Notes: generated by a model not told the origin, from the letters alone. 64,000 nucleotides of DNA from JAGPCK01 sp041675505 (GCA_041675505.1 JBAYTR010000005.1:186001-250000), one strand, 5' to 3'; positions 8,432-17,598 are shown, counted from the stretch's first letter. Numbers and translations are program-made.

Positions 8432-9535
8432 ATGAGCAAACACGGAAAAATATTGGTAGCCATGAGTGGCGGAATTGACAGTACCGTAACAGCGGTAATG
8501 TTGGCTGAGGAAGGGTATGAGGTAGTAGGCATTACCATGAAGACCTGGGATTATGCTTCATCCGGTGGCGGAAAGAAGGAAACCGGTTGCTGTAGTTTGG
8601 ATTCCATTAACGATGCGCGTGCTATTGCAGTAAAGTATGGTATTCACCACATGATACTGGACATACGGGAAGAGTTTGGCGATTTCGTTATCAATAATTT
8701 TGTAGATGAATACATAGCCGGTCGTACACCAAATCCGTGTGTGCTGTGCAATACTCACATTAAATGGGAAGCGCTGTTAAAACGTGCCGAAATGCTCGAT
8801 TGCGAGTTTATAGCCACAGGTCACTATGCCAATGTACGTTTGGAAAATGAACGTTACGTGATTTCAAAAGGCAAAGATGCGAACAAAGATCAATCGTATG
8901 TGTTGTGGGGATTGAGTCAGCAAAGTCTTTCCAAAACCCGTTTTCCGATGGGGCAATACCACAAGACGGAGATTAAGCAAATGGCCATTGACAGAGGTTT
9001 TACGGAACTTGCCAAAAAGAGCGAGAGCTATGAAATATGTTTTGTGCCCGATAACGACTACCGTGGATTTTTGAAAAGAAGGGTAGAGGGTTTAGAAGAG
9101 CAGGTAAACGGAGGAAACTTTGTGTTGCGTGACGGAACTGTTATGGGTAAACACCGGGGTTATCCTTTTTATACCATTGGTCAACGAAAAGGCTTGGAGA
9201 TAGCTGTGGGCGAACCTTTGTTTGTGTTAGACATTCAACCGGAAACCAATACTGTTGTATTGGGTAAAAAAGAAGAGTTGGAAAGAAAAGGGATGTGGGT
9301 ACGTGGCCTCAATTTAGGTAAGTATGCCGCTATTCCTGATGATACCGAAGCACTCACTAAAATACGCTACAAAGATGCCGGCACCATGAGCAGCCTCACC
9401 CAGCACGACAACAGAGTAGAGGTGATGTTTCATGCACCGGTAAATGCCATAGCACCCGGCCAATCGGCTGTGTTTTATGAAGGGGATGATGTTTTGGGTG
9501 GTGGTTGGATTGAAAGCTCTTTTGATGTAAATTGA
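8432..9535 (+). CDS. mnmA: tRNA-specific 2-thiouridylase MnmA
   Basis: The 367-residue protein is MnmA, which installs sulfur at C2 of U34 in Lys, Glu and Gln tRNAs using ATP and a sulfur relay. The PP-loop SGGIDST (residues 10-16) is present with Ile in place of the usual Val. Both catalytic cysteines are present: one in TPNPCVLCNTHIKW (about residue 101) and one in SYEICFVPD (about 202). The C-terminal beta-barrel region is complete and length is normal. It has a candidate -7 box immediately upstream and is followed after 4 bp by a lipoprotein gene. Confidence 0.97.
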   Translation: MSKHGKILVAMSGGIDSTVTAVMLAEEGYEVVGITMKTWDYASSGGGKKETGCCSLDSINDARAIAVKYGIHHMILDIREEFGDFVINNFVDEYIAGRTPNPCVLCNTHIKWEALLKRAEMLDCEFIATGHYANVRLENERYVISKGKDANKDQSYVLWGLSQQSLSKTRFPMGQYHKTEIKQMAIDRGFTELAKKSESYEICFVPDNDYRGFLKRRVEGLEEQVNGGNFVLRDGTVMGKHRGYPFYTIGQRKGLEIAVGEPLFVLDIQPETNTVVLGKKEELERKGMWVRGLNLGKYAAIPDDTEALTKIRYKDAGTMSSLTQHDNRVEVMFHAPVNAIAPGQSAVFYEGDDVLGGGWIESSFDVN

Positions 9536-9539
9536 GGCC

Positions 9540-10226
9540 GTGAAAAAGGCGGTAAACTACATTTTTATTCTTACGCTGTTGTTGGTTTCCTGCAAGAAAT
9601 CCAGCACCGATGACGGAGTATACAGTTCAGGATACGAATATTTCCCTACCAACACCGGGCACGATTTAATTTTTGATGTGGACTGTGTGGTATACGATGA
9701 TTTCAGAGATACCATCATTACCTATACGTATCAAAAGCGTCAACTTATTGCAGATAGTTTTTATGATTTATCAGGCAAGCTCAATCAACGACTGGAGTGG
9801 TATTTCCGCAACCATGATACAGAGGAGTGGGTGTTGAATAAGGCAGGTACTTCCGTTTTGAAAACACATACCGGAGAAGTAGTGGAAAATGGTGAGCGTA
9901 TAATTAAACTGGTGTTCCCGGTTCAAAACAATACCGATTGGAACGGATATGCTTACACCACCCGCACAAACGAACCTGAATTTTATTACCGAAGCACGTC
10001 AAAAACATTTTCCTCACCCGCAGGTAACTTTGCTAATGTGGCTGAAGTAATTCAGGAAAATGATTCTAACCTCATTGAAAAACGTTTCAGGGCTGAATGG
10101 TACGCCCCTTTGGTGGGTTTGGTATATAAACAGATTGATTCATTAGAAACACAATTCGATAATCAGGGCAATCCGGAAACCAAAGGATATCGTTACTACC
10201 AGCGTTTGCGCTCTTTCACTCCGTAA
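9540..10226 (+). CDS. Hypothetical lipoprotein
   Basis: A 228-residue protein starting at GTG. The N-terminus (LTLLLVSCKKSS) is a good lipobox with Cys about residue 18, typical of Bacteroidota lipoproteins. The rest is predicted beta-rich and I do not recognise a family. It lies 4 bp after mnmA and 7 bp before the subtilase gene, so it may be co-transcribed with the protease/receptor operon. Confidence 0.75.
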   Translation: MKKAVNYIFILTLLLVSCKKSSTDDGVYSSGYEYFPTNTGHDLIFDVDCVVYDDFRDTIITYTYQKRQLIADSFYDLSGKLNQRLEWYFRNHDTEEWVLNKAGTSVLKTHTGEVVENGERIIKLVFPVQNNTDWNGYAYTTRTNEPEFYYRSTSKTFSSPAGNFANVAEVIQENDSNLIEKRFRAEWYAPLVGLVYKQIDSLETQFDNQGNPETKGYRYYQRLRSFTP

Positions 10227-10233
10227 TTTATTC

Positions 10234-11937
10234 ATGAAAAAACTCAGTTTATTTTTTGCTGTATCCTGTTTTGGTTTAACAGCATGGGCTCAACCTATTG
10301 TTACCTTCAAGTATTGGGTAGGTTTTAAAGATAAAGCAGCAAATCCTTACACCATAGAAAGGGCAAAGGAATTTTTATCTGTTACAAGTATGCAACGCAA
10401 GCAACGTTTGGGTGTTTGTTTAGATGAAACCGATTTGCCTGTATCACCTCAGTATGTCGAAAAACTAACGGGCTTAGAGGATGTGATGTTGCGCTACACC
10501 AGCCGCTGGATGAACGGTGCAGTTATTTACCTCTCTGATTCCAACAATATTCGAAATGTAAGAGAACTGCCTTATGTGAAAGAGGTAATATTGATTGGTT
10601 ATGACCGGCTCTCCGCTCAAATGGACGTTGGGTTTAAGGTGGCAGAAGCTATGGCCATTATTGACGAGAATGCGCGCAAAGGGAAAAAAGAATCCGACAC
10701 TATAACGTATGCTCCGTATAGCAAAGAGTTTTACGGAAGAGCATATCAGCAAATTGCCATGTGTAACGGTGATAAGTTGCACCAAAAAGGTTTTACCGGC
10801 AGCAAAGTAAAAATTGCAGTGCTGGATGCCGGCTTTAGCAACTACCATCTATTGCCTGCATTTAAACCTATTATGCGTTCAGACCATCTGATGGGTACTT
10901 ATGATTTTGTACAATTGAACGATACAGTTTTTGAGGATGATGACCACGGCACCAATGTGCTCTCTTGCATGGCTGCTTACAAACCGGGAAAAATAGTGGG
11001 TACTGCCCCCAACGCTTCTTACCTGTTGTTGCGTTGTGAAGATGCTCCTACAGAATATCTGGTAGAAGAGTACAACTGGCTGGCAGCTGCAGAGTATGCA
11101 GATAGTGCAGGAGTAGATATTATCACCTCGTCACTGGGCTATACTACATTTGATGATAAACGAACCAGCCACACCAAAAACGATTTGGATGGTAAAACAG
11201 CCGTAATATCCAGAGCAGCGGGTATGGCCGCAGCCAAGGGCATTATGGTAGTAAACAGTGCGGGTAATGAGGGTGACGGCTTGTGGAAGTACATTGGTGT
11301 GCCTGCTGATGCCGACAACATATTTACCATAGGAGCAGTTGATGCGAAAGGAGAGTATGCCGGATTCAGTTCTATCGGTTTGGCTAAAGACAAACGTATC
11401 AAACCTACTCTGGCTACTATGGGAGAGATGACTATAGTGATGTCGCCCTACGGAGCAGCGTATCCGTCTAATGGTACCTCGTTTTCGGCACCGGTATTTG
11501 CCGGTATGCTGGCTTGTTTGTATCAGGCTAATCCTAGCAAAACACCACAGCAAATTATGCAGGCGCTCATCATGAGCGGCAGTCAGTACGCTTACCCTGA
11601 TGTGTACAGAGGTTACGGAATACCTGATTTTAATCTGGCCAACAAAATACTGGGTGGTGACGCAGAACACCCCATGAAAGCGGATGAGTTACTGGATATT
11701 TCAGTGCCTGTAAATTCATCTTACCTCACACTCACCTTCCACTCCAAAAGCAAGCAGGCGATAAAAGTAGAACTGACTTCAGCCAAAGGCAAAAAGTACA
11801 ACTTTGAATTTGACATCAACGCAAACGAGACCCAACGCTTCTTTATCAAAAAATACAAGAAGATGAAAAAAGGAAGATATACAATAATCATTCGTTCAGC
11901 AAACATTGACTATACTGCCGATGTTGATAAGAGATGA
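10234..11937 (+). CDS. Secreted S8 (subtilisin-like) serine protease
   Basis: A 567-residue protein with a signal peptide (cleavage after AWA, residue 19) and an intact subtilase triad: D198 in AVLDAGFS, H238 in DDHGTNV and S416 in NGTSFSAP; the oxyanion Asn is in NSAGNEGDG. A roughly 130-residue N-terminal propeptide-like region precedes the catalytic domain. The C-terminal 80 residues are beta-rich but are not a recognisable Type IX sorting domain. The stop overlaps the start of the TonB-dependent receptor gene by 4 bp, so protease and receptor are translationally coupled, which suggests degradation and uptake of peptides. Confidence 0.92.
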   Translation: MKKLSLFFAVSCFGLTAWAQPIVTFKYWVGFKDKAANPYTIERAKEFLSVTSMQRKQRLGVCLDETDLPVSPQYVEKLTGLEDVMLRYTSRWMNGAVIYLSDSNNIRNVRELPYVKEVILIGYDRLSAQMDVGFKVAEAMAIIDENARKGKKESDTITYAPYSKEFYGRAYQQIAMCNGDKLHQKGFTGSKVKIAVLDAGFSNYHLLPAFKPIMRSDHLMGTYDFVQLNDTVFEDDDHGTNVLSCMAAYKPGKIVGTAPNASYLLLRCEDAPTEYLVEEYNWLAAAEYADSAGVDIITSSLGYTTFDDKRTSHTKNDLDGKTAVISRAAGMAAAKGIMVVNSAGNEGDGLWKYIGVPADADNIFTIGAVDAKGEYAGFSSIGLAKDKRIKPTLATMGEMTIVMSPYGAAYPSNGTSFSAPVFAGMLACLYQANPSKTPQQIMQALIMSGSQYAYPDVYRGYGIPDFNLANKILGGDAEHPMKADELLDISVPVNSSYLTLTFHSKSKQAIKVELTSAKGKKYNFEFDINANETQRFFIKKYKKMKKGRYTIIIRSANIDYTADVDKR

Positions 11938-14312
11938 TGTGGTATAAACTGAAAAAAATCTGCTCAGTCTTTTTGTTTTTTATTGCGGCATTACCCGGTT
12001 ATGCGCAGTTAAGCGGAACAGTGCTCGATTCCCTTACGCGGGAAATCCTACCCGGTGCCACAGTAAGTTTAAATGAAACGGAATTTGTTGTGGCTACTGA
12101 TGACAAGGGCCGTTTCAGCTTTGATGTAAAAGAGGGCAAGTACACGTTAAAGGTTACGTTTATTGGTCACAATACCTTCACTACTACTGTGGTGTTTACG
12201 GGTAAGAAAGATTTGAAAATATATCTTTCCTCATTGGCTGTGCAAGGCAGTGAGGTGCTGGTGCAGGGAAGAAGGAAGGATGAAAACGTTAAGAGCTCAG
12301 AAATGAGCACCATCCGAGTGGAGATGAGTACGCTTAAAAACCTGCCCGTAGTGATGGGGGAAACGGATATTTTAAAATCCATTACGCTGTTGCCGGGCAT
12401 TAAATCAGGCGGTGAAGGAAGCACCGGATTTTATGTTCGTGGTGGTGGTCCTGACCAAAACCTGGTTTTATTGGATGATGCTGTGATATACAACCCCGCA
12501 CACTTACTCGGTTTTTTTTCAGTATTCAATACAGATGCCGTGCAGGATGTGGAGATTGTGAAAGGAGGCATGCCGGCCAATTACGGTGGACGATTATCCT
12601 CAGTTATCAATGTACGCACCAAAGAAGGAAATTATACCAGAACGGAAGGCACGGGCAGCATCGGACTCATCTCTTCAAAAATGGCGGTGAACGGACCCAT
12701 ACAAAAAAACAAAAGCAGTTTTAGTGTGGGCGCGCGCAGAACATATATAGACTTGCTGGTGCAACCTTTTTTGCCTGATTCATTTAAAGGGAACGGCTAC
12801 TATTTCTATGACCTCAACGCCAAACTTGATTTTAAGCTGGGAGCAAAAGACAAACTCAGTTTTACTGCGTATACCGGCAGAGATGTGTTTAATTTTAAAG
12901 GCAATGATGTACGGCAGGTGAGCATCAAAACTGATTGGGGCAATTCATTTGTTACCGGCAAGTGGCAACACCTGTTTTCTGATAACATGAGCATGGCCAC
13001 GTCTTTAGGTTACAATACCTTTCGATTATCAACCACGGCAGGTTTTTCACAAGGTGAGTTAATACTGCAAAGCGGTATCGAGGATGTAACACTTAAAAGT
13101 GATGTGGTTTACCGCTTGCCCCGAAAAGGCACAGTTAAAGCAGGTATGCAATACATCTTTCACACGTTTTCTCCGGGTATAGCCACCGGAGAATTGGGTG
13201 GCGTAAAACTGGATGTGGACGTTACCAAAAAGTATGCACATGAAGGAGCACTGTATGTAAACCATGAATGGGAAATCAACTCACGTTGGCTGGTGAATTA
13301 CGGTTTGCGTTATTCTTTGTTCAATCAGGTGGGGCCTTACGAGCAAATGCTCTTTGATGCCAACGGAGAGGAAACCGACAGTATGCTGCAATGGAAGTCG
13401 GGAGAATCGGTTGCCTTCTATCAGGGACTTGAGCCACGTGTAAATGTACGGTATCAGTTAAACAATAAATCATCTGTAAAAGCCTCGGTAACCAAAGTGA
13501 ATCAGTATTTGCATTTAGCCACTTCTTCGGGTGCTACCTTACCTTCTGATTTGTGGGTGCCCAGTTCAGGTTTGGTACAACCTCAAATAAGCTGGCAATA
13601 CGTGGCCGGCTATTACCGCAACTTTCTCGACAATAAAATTGAGGTATCGGTAGAGAACTATTACAAAACCATGCAGAACCAGATTGAGTTTAAACCCGGA
13701 GCCAATTTGTTCATTAACCAAAACCTGGAAGGGGAGATGATTTTTGGTGACGGACTTTCTTACGGAACGGAGTTGCTCATTCAAAAGAAAACAGGCAAAA
13801 CAACCGGTTGGATAGGGTACACACTTTCTAAAACTACCCGCACGTTTGATGCGCTTAACAACGGCAACCCGTTTGATTACCGCTATGACCGCAGGCACGA
13901 TATGTCGGTTGTGATTAACCACCAACTGAGTGAACGCTGGCAGGTGGGTTTTGTATTTGTTTACGGAACAGGTAATGCACTTACCTTGCCCACGGGTCGT
14001 TATGCCTTCAACATTGGTATAAACAACATATGGGGTATTCCTGAACGCTACGATAACATTGACCAATACGGACCGGTAAACAACTTTAGAATTCCGGCCT
14101 ACCACCGTGCGGATGTTTCGTTTACTTACCTGCGCAAAAAGACCAAACACTGGGAATCCAGTTGGAACTTTAGCATATACAACGTGTACAACAGAAAGAA
14201 TCCGTACTTCATTTATTTCTCTGCTGAGGATGATGAGGCCAAGCCGGCTGCCTATGCCGTGTACCTGTTTCCTATTTTGCCCTCAGTAAGCTGGAGTTTT
14301 AAATTTTTATAA
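11934..14312 (+). CDS. TonB-dependent receptor with carboxypeptidase-like regulatory domain
   Basis: A 792-residue outer-membrane protein. Order: signal peptide (about 1-24), CarboxypepD_reg-like domain (about 26-105, SGTVLDSLTREILPGATV), plug domain (about 120-235, with GFYVRGGGPDQNLVLLDDA and the MPANYGGRLSSVINVRT block), then the beta-barrel to an aromatic C-terminus (WSFKFL). Such receptors import substrates too large for porins. It overlaps the subtilase gene by 4 bp and is followed after 1 bp by a DUF4249 gene, a pairing common in Bacteroidota. The substrate cannot be read from the sequence; peptides are the natural guess. Confidence 0.93.
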   Translation: MMWYKLKKICSVFLFFIAALPGYAQLSGTVLDSLTREILPGATVSLNETEFVVATDDKGRFSFDVKEGKYTLKVTFIGHNTFTTTVVFTGKKDLKIYLSSLAVQGSEVLVQGRRKDENVKSSEMSTIRVEMSTLKNLPVVMGETDILKSITLLPGIKSGGEGSTGFYVRGGGPDQNLVLLDDAVIYNPAHLLGFFSVFNTDAVQDVEIVKGGMPANYGGRLSSVINVRTKEGNYTRTEGTGSIGLISSKMAVNGPIQKNKSSFSVGARRTYIDLLVQPFLPDSFKGNGYYFYDLNAKLDFKLGAKDKLSFTAYTGRDVFNFKGNDVRQVSIKTDWGNSFVTGKWQHLFSDNMSMATSLGYNTFRLSTTAGFSQGELILQSGIEDVTLKSDVVYRLPRKGTVKAGMQYIFHTFSPGIATGELGGVKLDVDVTKKYAHEGALYVNHEWEINSRWLVNYGLRYSLFNQVGPYEQMLFDANGEETDSMLQWKSGESVAFYQGLEPRVNVRYQLNNKSSVKASVTKVNQYLHLATSSGATLPSDLWVPSSGLVQPQISWQYVAGYYRNFLDNKIEVSVENYYKTMQNQIEFKPGANLFINQNLEGEMIFGDGLSYGTELLIQKKTGKTTGWIGYTLSKTTRTFDALNNGNPFDYRYDRRHDMSVVINHQLSERWQVGFVFVYGTGNALTLPTGRYAFNIGINNIWGIPERYDNIDQYGPVNNFRIPAYHRADVSFTYLRKKTKHWESSWNFSIYNVYNRKNPYFIYFSAEDDEAKPAAYAVYLFPILPSVSWSFKFL

Positions 14313-14313
14313 A

Positions 14314-15156
14314 ATGAAGAACACGTTAAAAATAATCTTGCTCCTGTTTGGTGTAGTTACACTTTTCTCCTGCGAAGAAGAAATAGAGGTAGATGTACCC
14401 GGCAATGCAAACAGCCTGGTGGTGGAAGCTTACATCAATGATCGTTTCCCTGCGCTTAACTACGTTATTCTTACCCGCTCGGTTGATTATTTCAGTGCTG
14501 CCGGAGGGTATGTGCCCGTAAAAGATGCTCAGGTGTTTGTTACTGAAGGAACCGTTAACGGAGCTGATACCAGTTGGGATGTAAGTACACGCAAACAACT
14601 GGTAGAAGTGCGTACCGATACCGTAAGAGGGTTCTACATGGATCCTGCACAACAACTGATGGGCAAACAAAACCATGTGTACCTGCTTGAAATTACTTCC
14701 GATGGTAAAAGTGTACGCGGCACTACTTCCATTCCCGCACTGGTGCCCTTGGACAGCATGACGTACACCCGTGAACGCAAAGAAGCCACCATCACCCTGC
14801 ACTACAATGAGCCGGTAGCCATCAACAACAACTATTTTATTATTTACCGCAACGGCAGCGACTCCAACATCCGTACCTGGGGATTTCACACGGGAGCGTT
14901 TACGTTCAGCGATGATTTTATTAACGGGGAATACCGCAGGCAAACCTTATTCACCAGGTTTAATGCAGGCGATACCGTGAATTTGTGGATGAGTTCGATT
15001 GACCGCTTATCGTATAACTTCTGGGAATCGTTTGATGATGCCAACCGCAACGGAGGCCCCTTTGCTACACCTGTTACCGTTGAGTCTAACATTACCGGAG
15101 GCATAGGCTGTTTCACCGGTATGTCGACAGATTATAAGCGGGTTGTTATACGGTGA
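14314..15156 (+). CDS. DUF4249 lipoprotein, receptor partner
   Basis: A 280-residue lipoprotein (LFSCEEE, Cys about residue 20) with the DUF4249 pattern: an N-terminal VDVPGNANSLVVEAYIND strand region and a C-terminal block ending CFTGMSTDYKRVVIR. DUF4249 genes typically follow TonB-dependent receptors of this type and probably encode surface lipoproteins acting with them, though the function is not established. It starts 1 bp after the receptor stop and ends the operon. Confidence 0.88.
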   Translation: MKNTLKIILLLFGVVTLFSCEEEIEVDVPGNANSLVVEAYINDRFPALNYVILTRSVDYFSAAGGYVPVKDAQVFVTEGTVNGADTSWDVSTRKQLVEVRTDTVRGFYMDPAQQLMGKQNHVYLLEITSDGKSVRGTTSIPALVPLDSMTYTRERKEATITLHYNEPVAINNNYFIIYRNGSDSNIRTWGFHTGAFTFSDDFINGEYRRQTLFTRFNAGDTVNLWMSSIDRLSYNFWESFDDANRNGGPFATPVTVESNITGGIGCFTGMSTDYKRVVIR

Positions 15157-15207
15157 TAGTAGCTGTTAATTCATTTAATGAATTAGGTAGGACTGATTTT
15201 CCTCCCA

Positions 15208-15912
15208 TCATTTCTTTTTCTTTATAATAATAACTTCACCAGTTAAAATTGATTTTGAAGGAATAACAAGTATTTCTTTTGTGATTGGTAATTGGGACCG
15301 ATTAATTACAAGTTCTCTTTTCTCGTAACCAAGATATGAAACAACTAAAATTATTTTGTTGGAGAGTAAAATGTCAGGGATTTCAAATCTGAATTTCCCA
15401 TCTTGGTCAGTAGCCACTCCCACTTTAGTGTCCTTAACTGTAATACTGGCATAAATTAATGGTTCTTTAGTTTCAGAGTCAAGAACAACCCCTTGAATGA
15501 TATTTTTTGAACTATCTGGTAATATTTCTTTCCGATTGATATGATGTTCAGATAATTCTTCTTTGTCAACAAGTGGTGAGATTTCTGTTTGTAAGGTTGG
15601 ATGATTTGTTGCAACTGAATTGTTTGTAGCACCAACTAGCATTAGTCCTGCAAGTATTTTGTATAACCGAGAATTACTTGAGGATTGATTGGTTCTTAAA
15701 ACCTTGTTTAATTGTTGATTTGTTAATCGCCCACAAAGTTTGCCAGATGTATTTTCAATAATTTTAATAACTTCAATGTCTGACAAGTTGGTGAAATCAA
15801 CAACTGTTTTTGAACAATGAGCGCAAAATTTACCAATGCCGTTCTGCGACATTGATGCCCAATCCTGTCCACAGGGGTTGTCAATTTTAAGTATGTATTC
15901 TTGTCGTTTCAT
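15208..15912 (-). CDS. Carboxypeptidase-like regulatory domain membrane protein
   Basis: A 234-residue protein. The N-terminus carries a cysteine motif common in Bacteroidota, CGQDWASM (residues 14-21) followed by FCAHCSKTVVDFTNLSD (about 29-45), perhaps metal-binding. A hydrophobic segment follows (about 84-100), then a CarboxypepD_reg beta-sandwich (about 140-225: GVVLDSETKEPLIYASI, ATDQDGKFRFEIP). It is AT-rich and the first of three minus-strand genes separated by related 75-bp repeats. Function unknown; the fold suggests a cell-envelope role. Confidence 0.75.
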   Translation of the reverse strand: MKRQEYILKIDNPCGQDWASMSQNGIGKFCAHCSKTVVDFTNLSDIEVIKIIENTSGKLCGRLTNQQLNKVLRTNQSSSNSRLYKILAGLMLVGATNNSVATNHPTLQTEISPLVDKEELSEHHINRKEILPDSSKNIIQGVVLDSETKEPLIYASITVKDTKVGVATDQDGKFRFEIPDILLSNKIILVVSYLGYEKRELVINRSQLPITKEILVIPSKSILTGEVIIIKKKK

Positions 15913-15957
15913 AAAGTACCAATAACATAGCTTGTAAAAGCTACTTCATACTTTGTC

Positions 15958-16030
15958 TTGTAAAACTGGTGATAAAAAACAACAAAAGCAAGTACAAATA
16001 ATCATAAGTCGAAAACTAAAGATAGCAGGG
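15958..16030. repeat. Dispersed 75-bp repeat, copy 1
   Basis: This segment (starting TTGTAAAACTGG, with a CAAAAGCAAGTA core and ending GATAGCAGGG) aligns with segments at 16525-16593 and 17399-17471. It lies 46 bp upstream of the minus-strand gene at 15208-15912. Its right end coincides with the point where homology of the DUF1016 gene breaks off. No clear dyad symmetry. Confidence 0.6.
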
Positions 16031-16491
16031 TCTTTGCTTAATACTAAACGTTCAAATAGAGCAGAATCAATTTATCGTTTCATTTCTCTGAAAGTCCAAT
16101 TTTCTTTAATTGATTGCTTCTCATAAAAACTTCTCGCCAAGTCGTCTGAAAGGGTTAATAGTTCAGCATAATGACTCCAACTCAATTTTCCAGACACTGT
16201 CTGGAATTTTTGGTATTTGATATAAAACTGTCGGCAAAGGTAAATGTTGCTTTTACTAAAACCTTTTCCAAATCTTGTTTTCAGGTCATTTGCAAGGCTT
16301 GTAAGCAATGAACTTCCATATTCGGCTTTTTCTTTACCGTGTTGCTCAAACTCAACTATATGTCTGCCAATTTCCCAGTTTGCTTTAACCAATTCGGTAT
16401 TGATTGCTTTAAAGGAATTCTCCCTTGCTTTTTGCAGTGTAGAGCCGATATTATCTAGTAGTTCGCTATATTTATTTTTACGTGGTTTCAT
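16030..16491 (-). pseudogene. DUF1016 (YhcG-type PD-(D/E)XK nuclease) N-terminal remnant
   Basis: The open frame encodes 139 residues that match the DUF1016 N-terminal domain (ANWEIGRHIVEFEQHG, YGSSLLTSLANDL, GKGFSKSNIYLCRQFY, LSWSHYAELL) up to WTFREMKR, then stops at TAA (16072-16074). Reading on in the same frame gives IDSALFERLVLSKD, the normal family continuation, so the TAA is a nonsense change, probably CAA to TAA. After LSKD, at 16030, homology ends where the 75-bp repeat begins. The C-terminal nuclease domain (about 200 residues) is missing. Either a decayed gene or, less likely, a stand-alone N-terminal protein. Confidence 0.75.
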
Positions 16492-16524
16492 TTGATGTGG
16501 ATTGCGTTTCCTTCATTCTTTCTC

Positions 16525-16593
16525 CTGTAAAACTGGTAATAAAAAGTAACAAAAGCAACTACAAAGAATCCTTAGTAGCAGACTAGGAGCGGG
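16525..16593. repeat. Dispersed 75-bp repeat, copy 2
   Basis: This segment begins CTGTAAAACTGGTAATAAAA, contains CAAAAGCAACTACAAAGAAT and ends GAGCGGG. It aligns with copies at 15958 and 17399. It lies 33 bp upstream of the DUF1016 remnant and 7 bp from the WG-repeat gene stop. Confidence 0.6.
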
Positions 16594-16599
16594 TGAGCA

Positions 16600-17376
16600 C
16601 TATTGCTTTACCTCATTACCATTTTTATCAATATAGAACCATTTACCATCCAGGGATACTCTGGCTTTGCCTTCTTCAAATGATGCGGCATTATCATATT
16701 TTAATGGTATGGCTATCTTACCCTTGGTATTTATGAAGCCGTATTTTTTGTTGATGGAAACAATAGACAAGCCTTCTGAGAAACCTCCCACGTAGTCATA
16801 CTTTGCTTCAATCTCTTTGCCTTCTTTACTCACAAATCCAAATTTCCCGTTTATTGATACTTCTGCAAATCCACCTGTTAAAGAGCTTACCCTATCGTAT
16901 TTTATCTGTGTTATTTCTTTTCCTAATTTATTAATTAACCCTTTTTTACCGTTTATTTCCACCACAGCAATTCCGTACCCGGCATAAAAGTAGGAGACTT
17001 GGTCATACTTAAGAGGTGTAATTTCTTTACCTGTACTGTCAATAAACCCAAATTTATTGTTTAGCTTAACGTAGGTGTAACCTCTCTCATAGAGTTCCTC
17101 ATCCCTGTCATCATAACTGTTGGAGAGCCTTTCATATTTGAGGGGTGTTATTTCTTTACCTGCACTGTTAAGGTAACCCCATTTACCATTAATTACTACT
17201 TTGGCAAACCCCAAAAAGAAGTCTTTAGCGAAACTATATATCGGTTGCACAACAACTTCACCACTATCATTCTTAAAGCCCCACAGATCTTTTTCGTTAT
17301 AAAACGGAACCAGATACTGCGCTTGAACAATACTCGAAGCAGCAATCAGTAAAAATGTAGAGATTATTGATTTCAT
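16600..17376 (-). CDS. WG-repeat protein, secreted
   Basis: A 258-residue protein with a signal peptide (cleavage after VQA, about residue 19) followed by about seven WG repeats of roughly 30 residues, e.g. KWGYLNSAGKEITPLKYERL, KFGFIDSTGKEITPLKYDQV, KKYGFINTKGKIAIPLKYDN. These repeats (KWG..D..G) form beta-propeller-like surfaces; function unknown. It sits between two copies of the 75-bp repeat on the same strand as the two preceding genes. Normal for the family, whose length varies with repeat number. Confidence 0.85.
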   Translation of the reverse strand: MKSIISTFLLIAASSIVQAQYLVPFYNEKDLWGFKNDSGEVVVQPIYSFAKDFFLGFAKVVINGKWGYLNSAGKEITPLKYERLSNSYDDRDEELYERGYTYVKLNNKFGFIDSTGKEITPLKYDQVSYFYAGYGIAVVEINGKKGLINKLGKEITQIKYDRVSSLTGGFAEVSINGKFGFVSKEGKEIEAKYDYVGGFSEGLSIVSINKKYGFINTKGKIAIPLKYDNAASFEEGKARVSLDGKWFYIDKNGNEVKQ

Positions 17377-17398
17377 TTTTTGATTCTTTAAATCCTTA

Positions 17399-17471
17399 CT
17401 GTAATATTCCAGATAAAAAGACTCAAAAGCAAGTATTAAGAATTAAAGTCGCAGATTAAGATAGCTGAGGG
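17399..17471. repeat. Dispersed 75-bp repeat, copy 3
   Basis: This segment begins CTGTAATATTCCAGATAAAA, contains CAAAAGCAAGTATTAAGAAT and ends GATAGCTGAGGG. It aligns with the copies at 15958 and 16525, more distantly in the first 15 bp. It lies 23 bp upstream of the WG-repeat gene. Confidence 0.55.
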
Positions 17472-17493
17472 CTCAATGATGTATTTCAGAGCA

Positions 17494-17598
17494 CTATACT
17501 GTCTGCTCCACAAATGTTACATTGGGAAACGGAACTTTCTGTAACCAATGAACCGCCAATTTTTTAAACCCACTGTTAAGTGCTGCCTTTCTGTCCAT
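17494..17598 (-). CDS. Possible small ORF or gene remnant, 34 residues
   Basis: An ATG-to-TAG frame encodes 34 residues, beginning MDRKAALNSGFKKLAVHWLQ and ending VEQTV. The mixed hydrophobic and charged composition is more protein-like than expected by chance, but an in-frame TGA lies just upstream and there is no visible start signal. It could be the decayed end of a gene lost from this island. Low confidence. Confidence 0.2.
   Translation of the reverse strand: MDRKAALNSGFKKLAVHWLQKVPFPNVTFVEQTV

Noticed and set aside
13566..14150. A 194-residue open frame antisense to the TonB-dependent receptor
   Set aside because: A shadow of the receptor barrel coding sequence; the composition is not protein-like.
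14326..14943. A 205-residue open frame antisense to DUF4249
   Set aside because: Overlaps a well-supported gene entirely and has no recognisable features.
15167..15185. TAATTCAT/ATGAATTA dyad after the DUF4249 gene as a terminator
   Set aside because: All A-T pairs apart from one and no T-run, so it would be too weak.
15958..17471. Integron cassette array with attC sites
   Set aside because: The repeats lack the dyad symmetry and core-site ends of attC, and no integrase gene is in the window.
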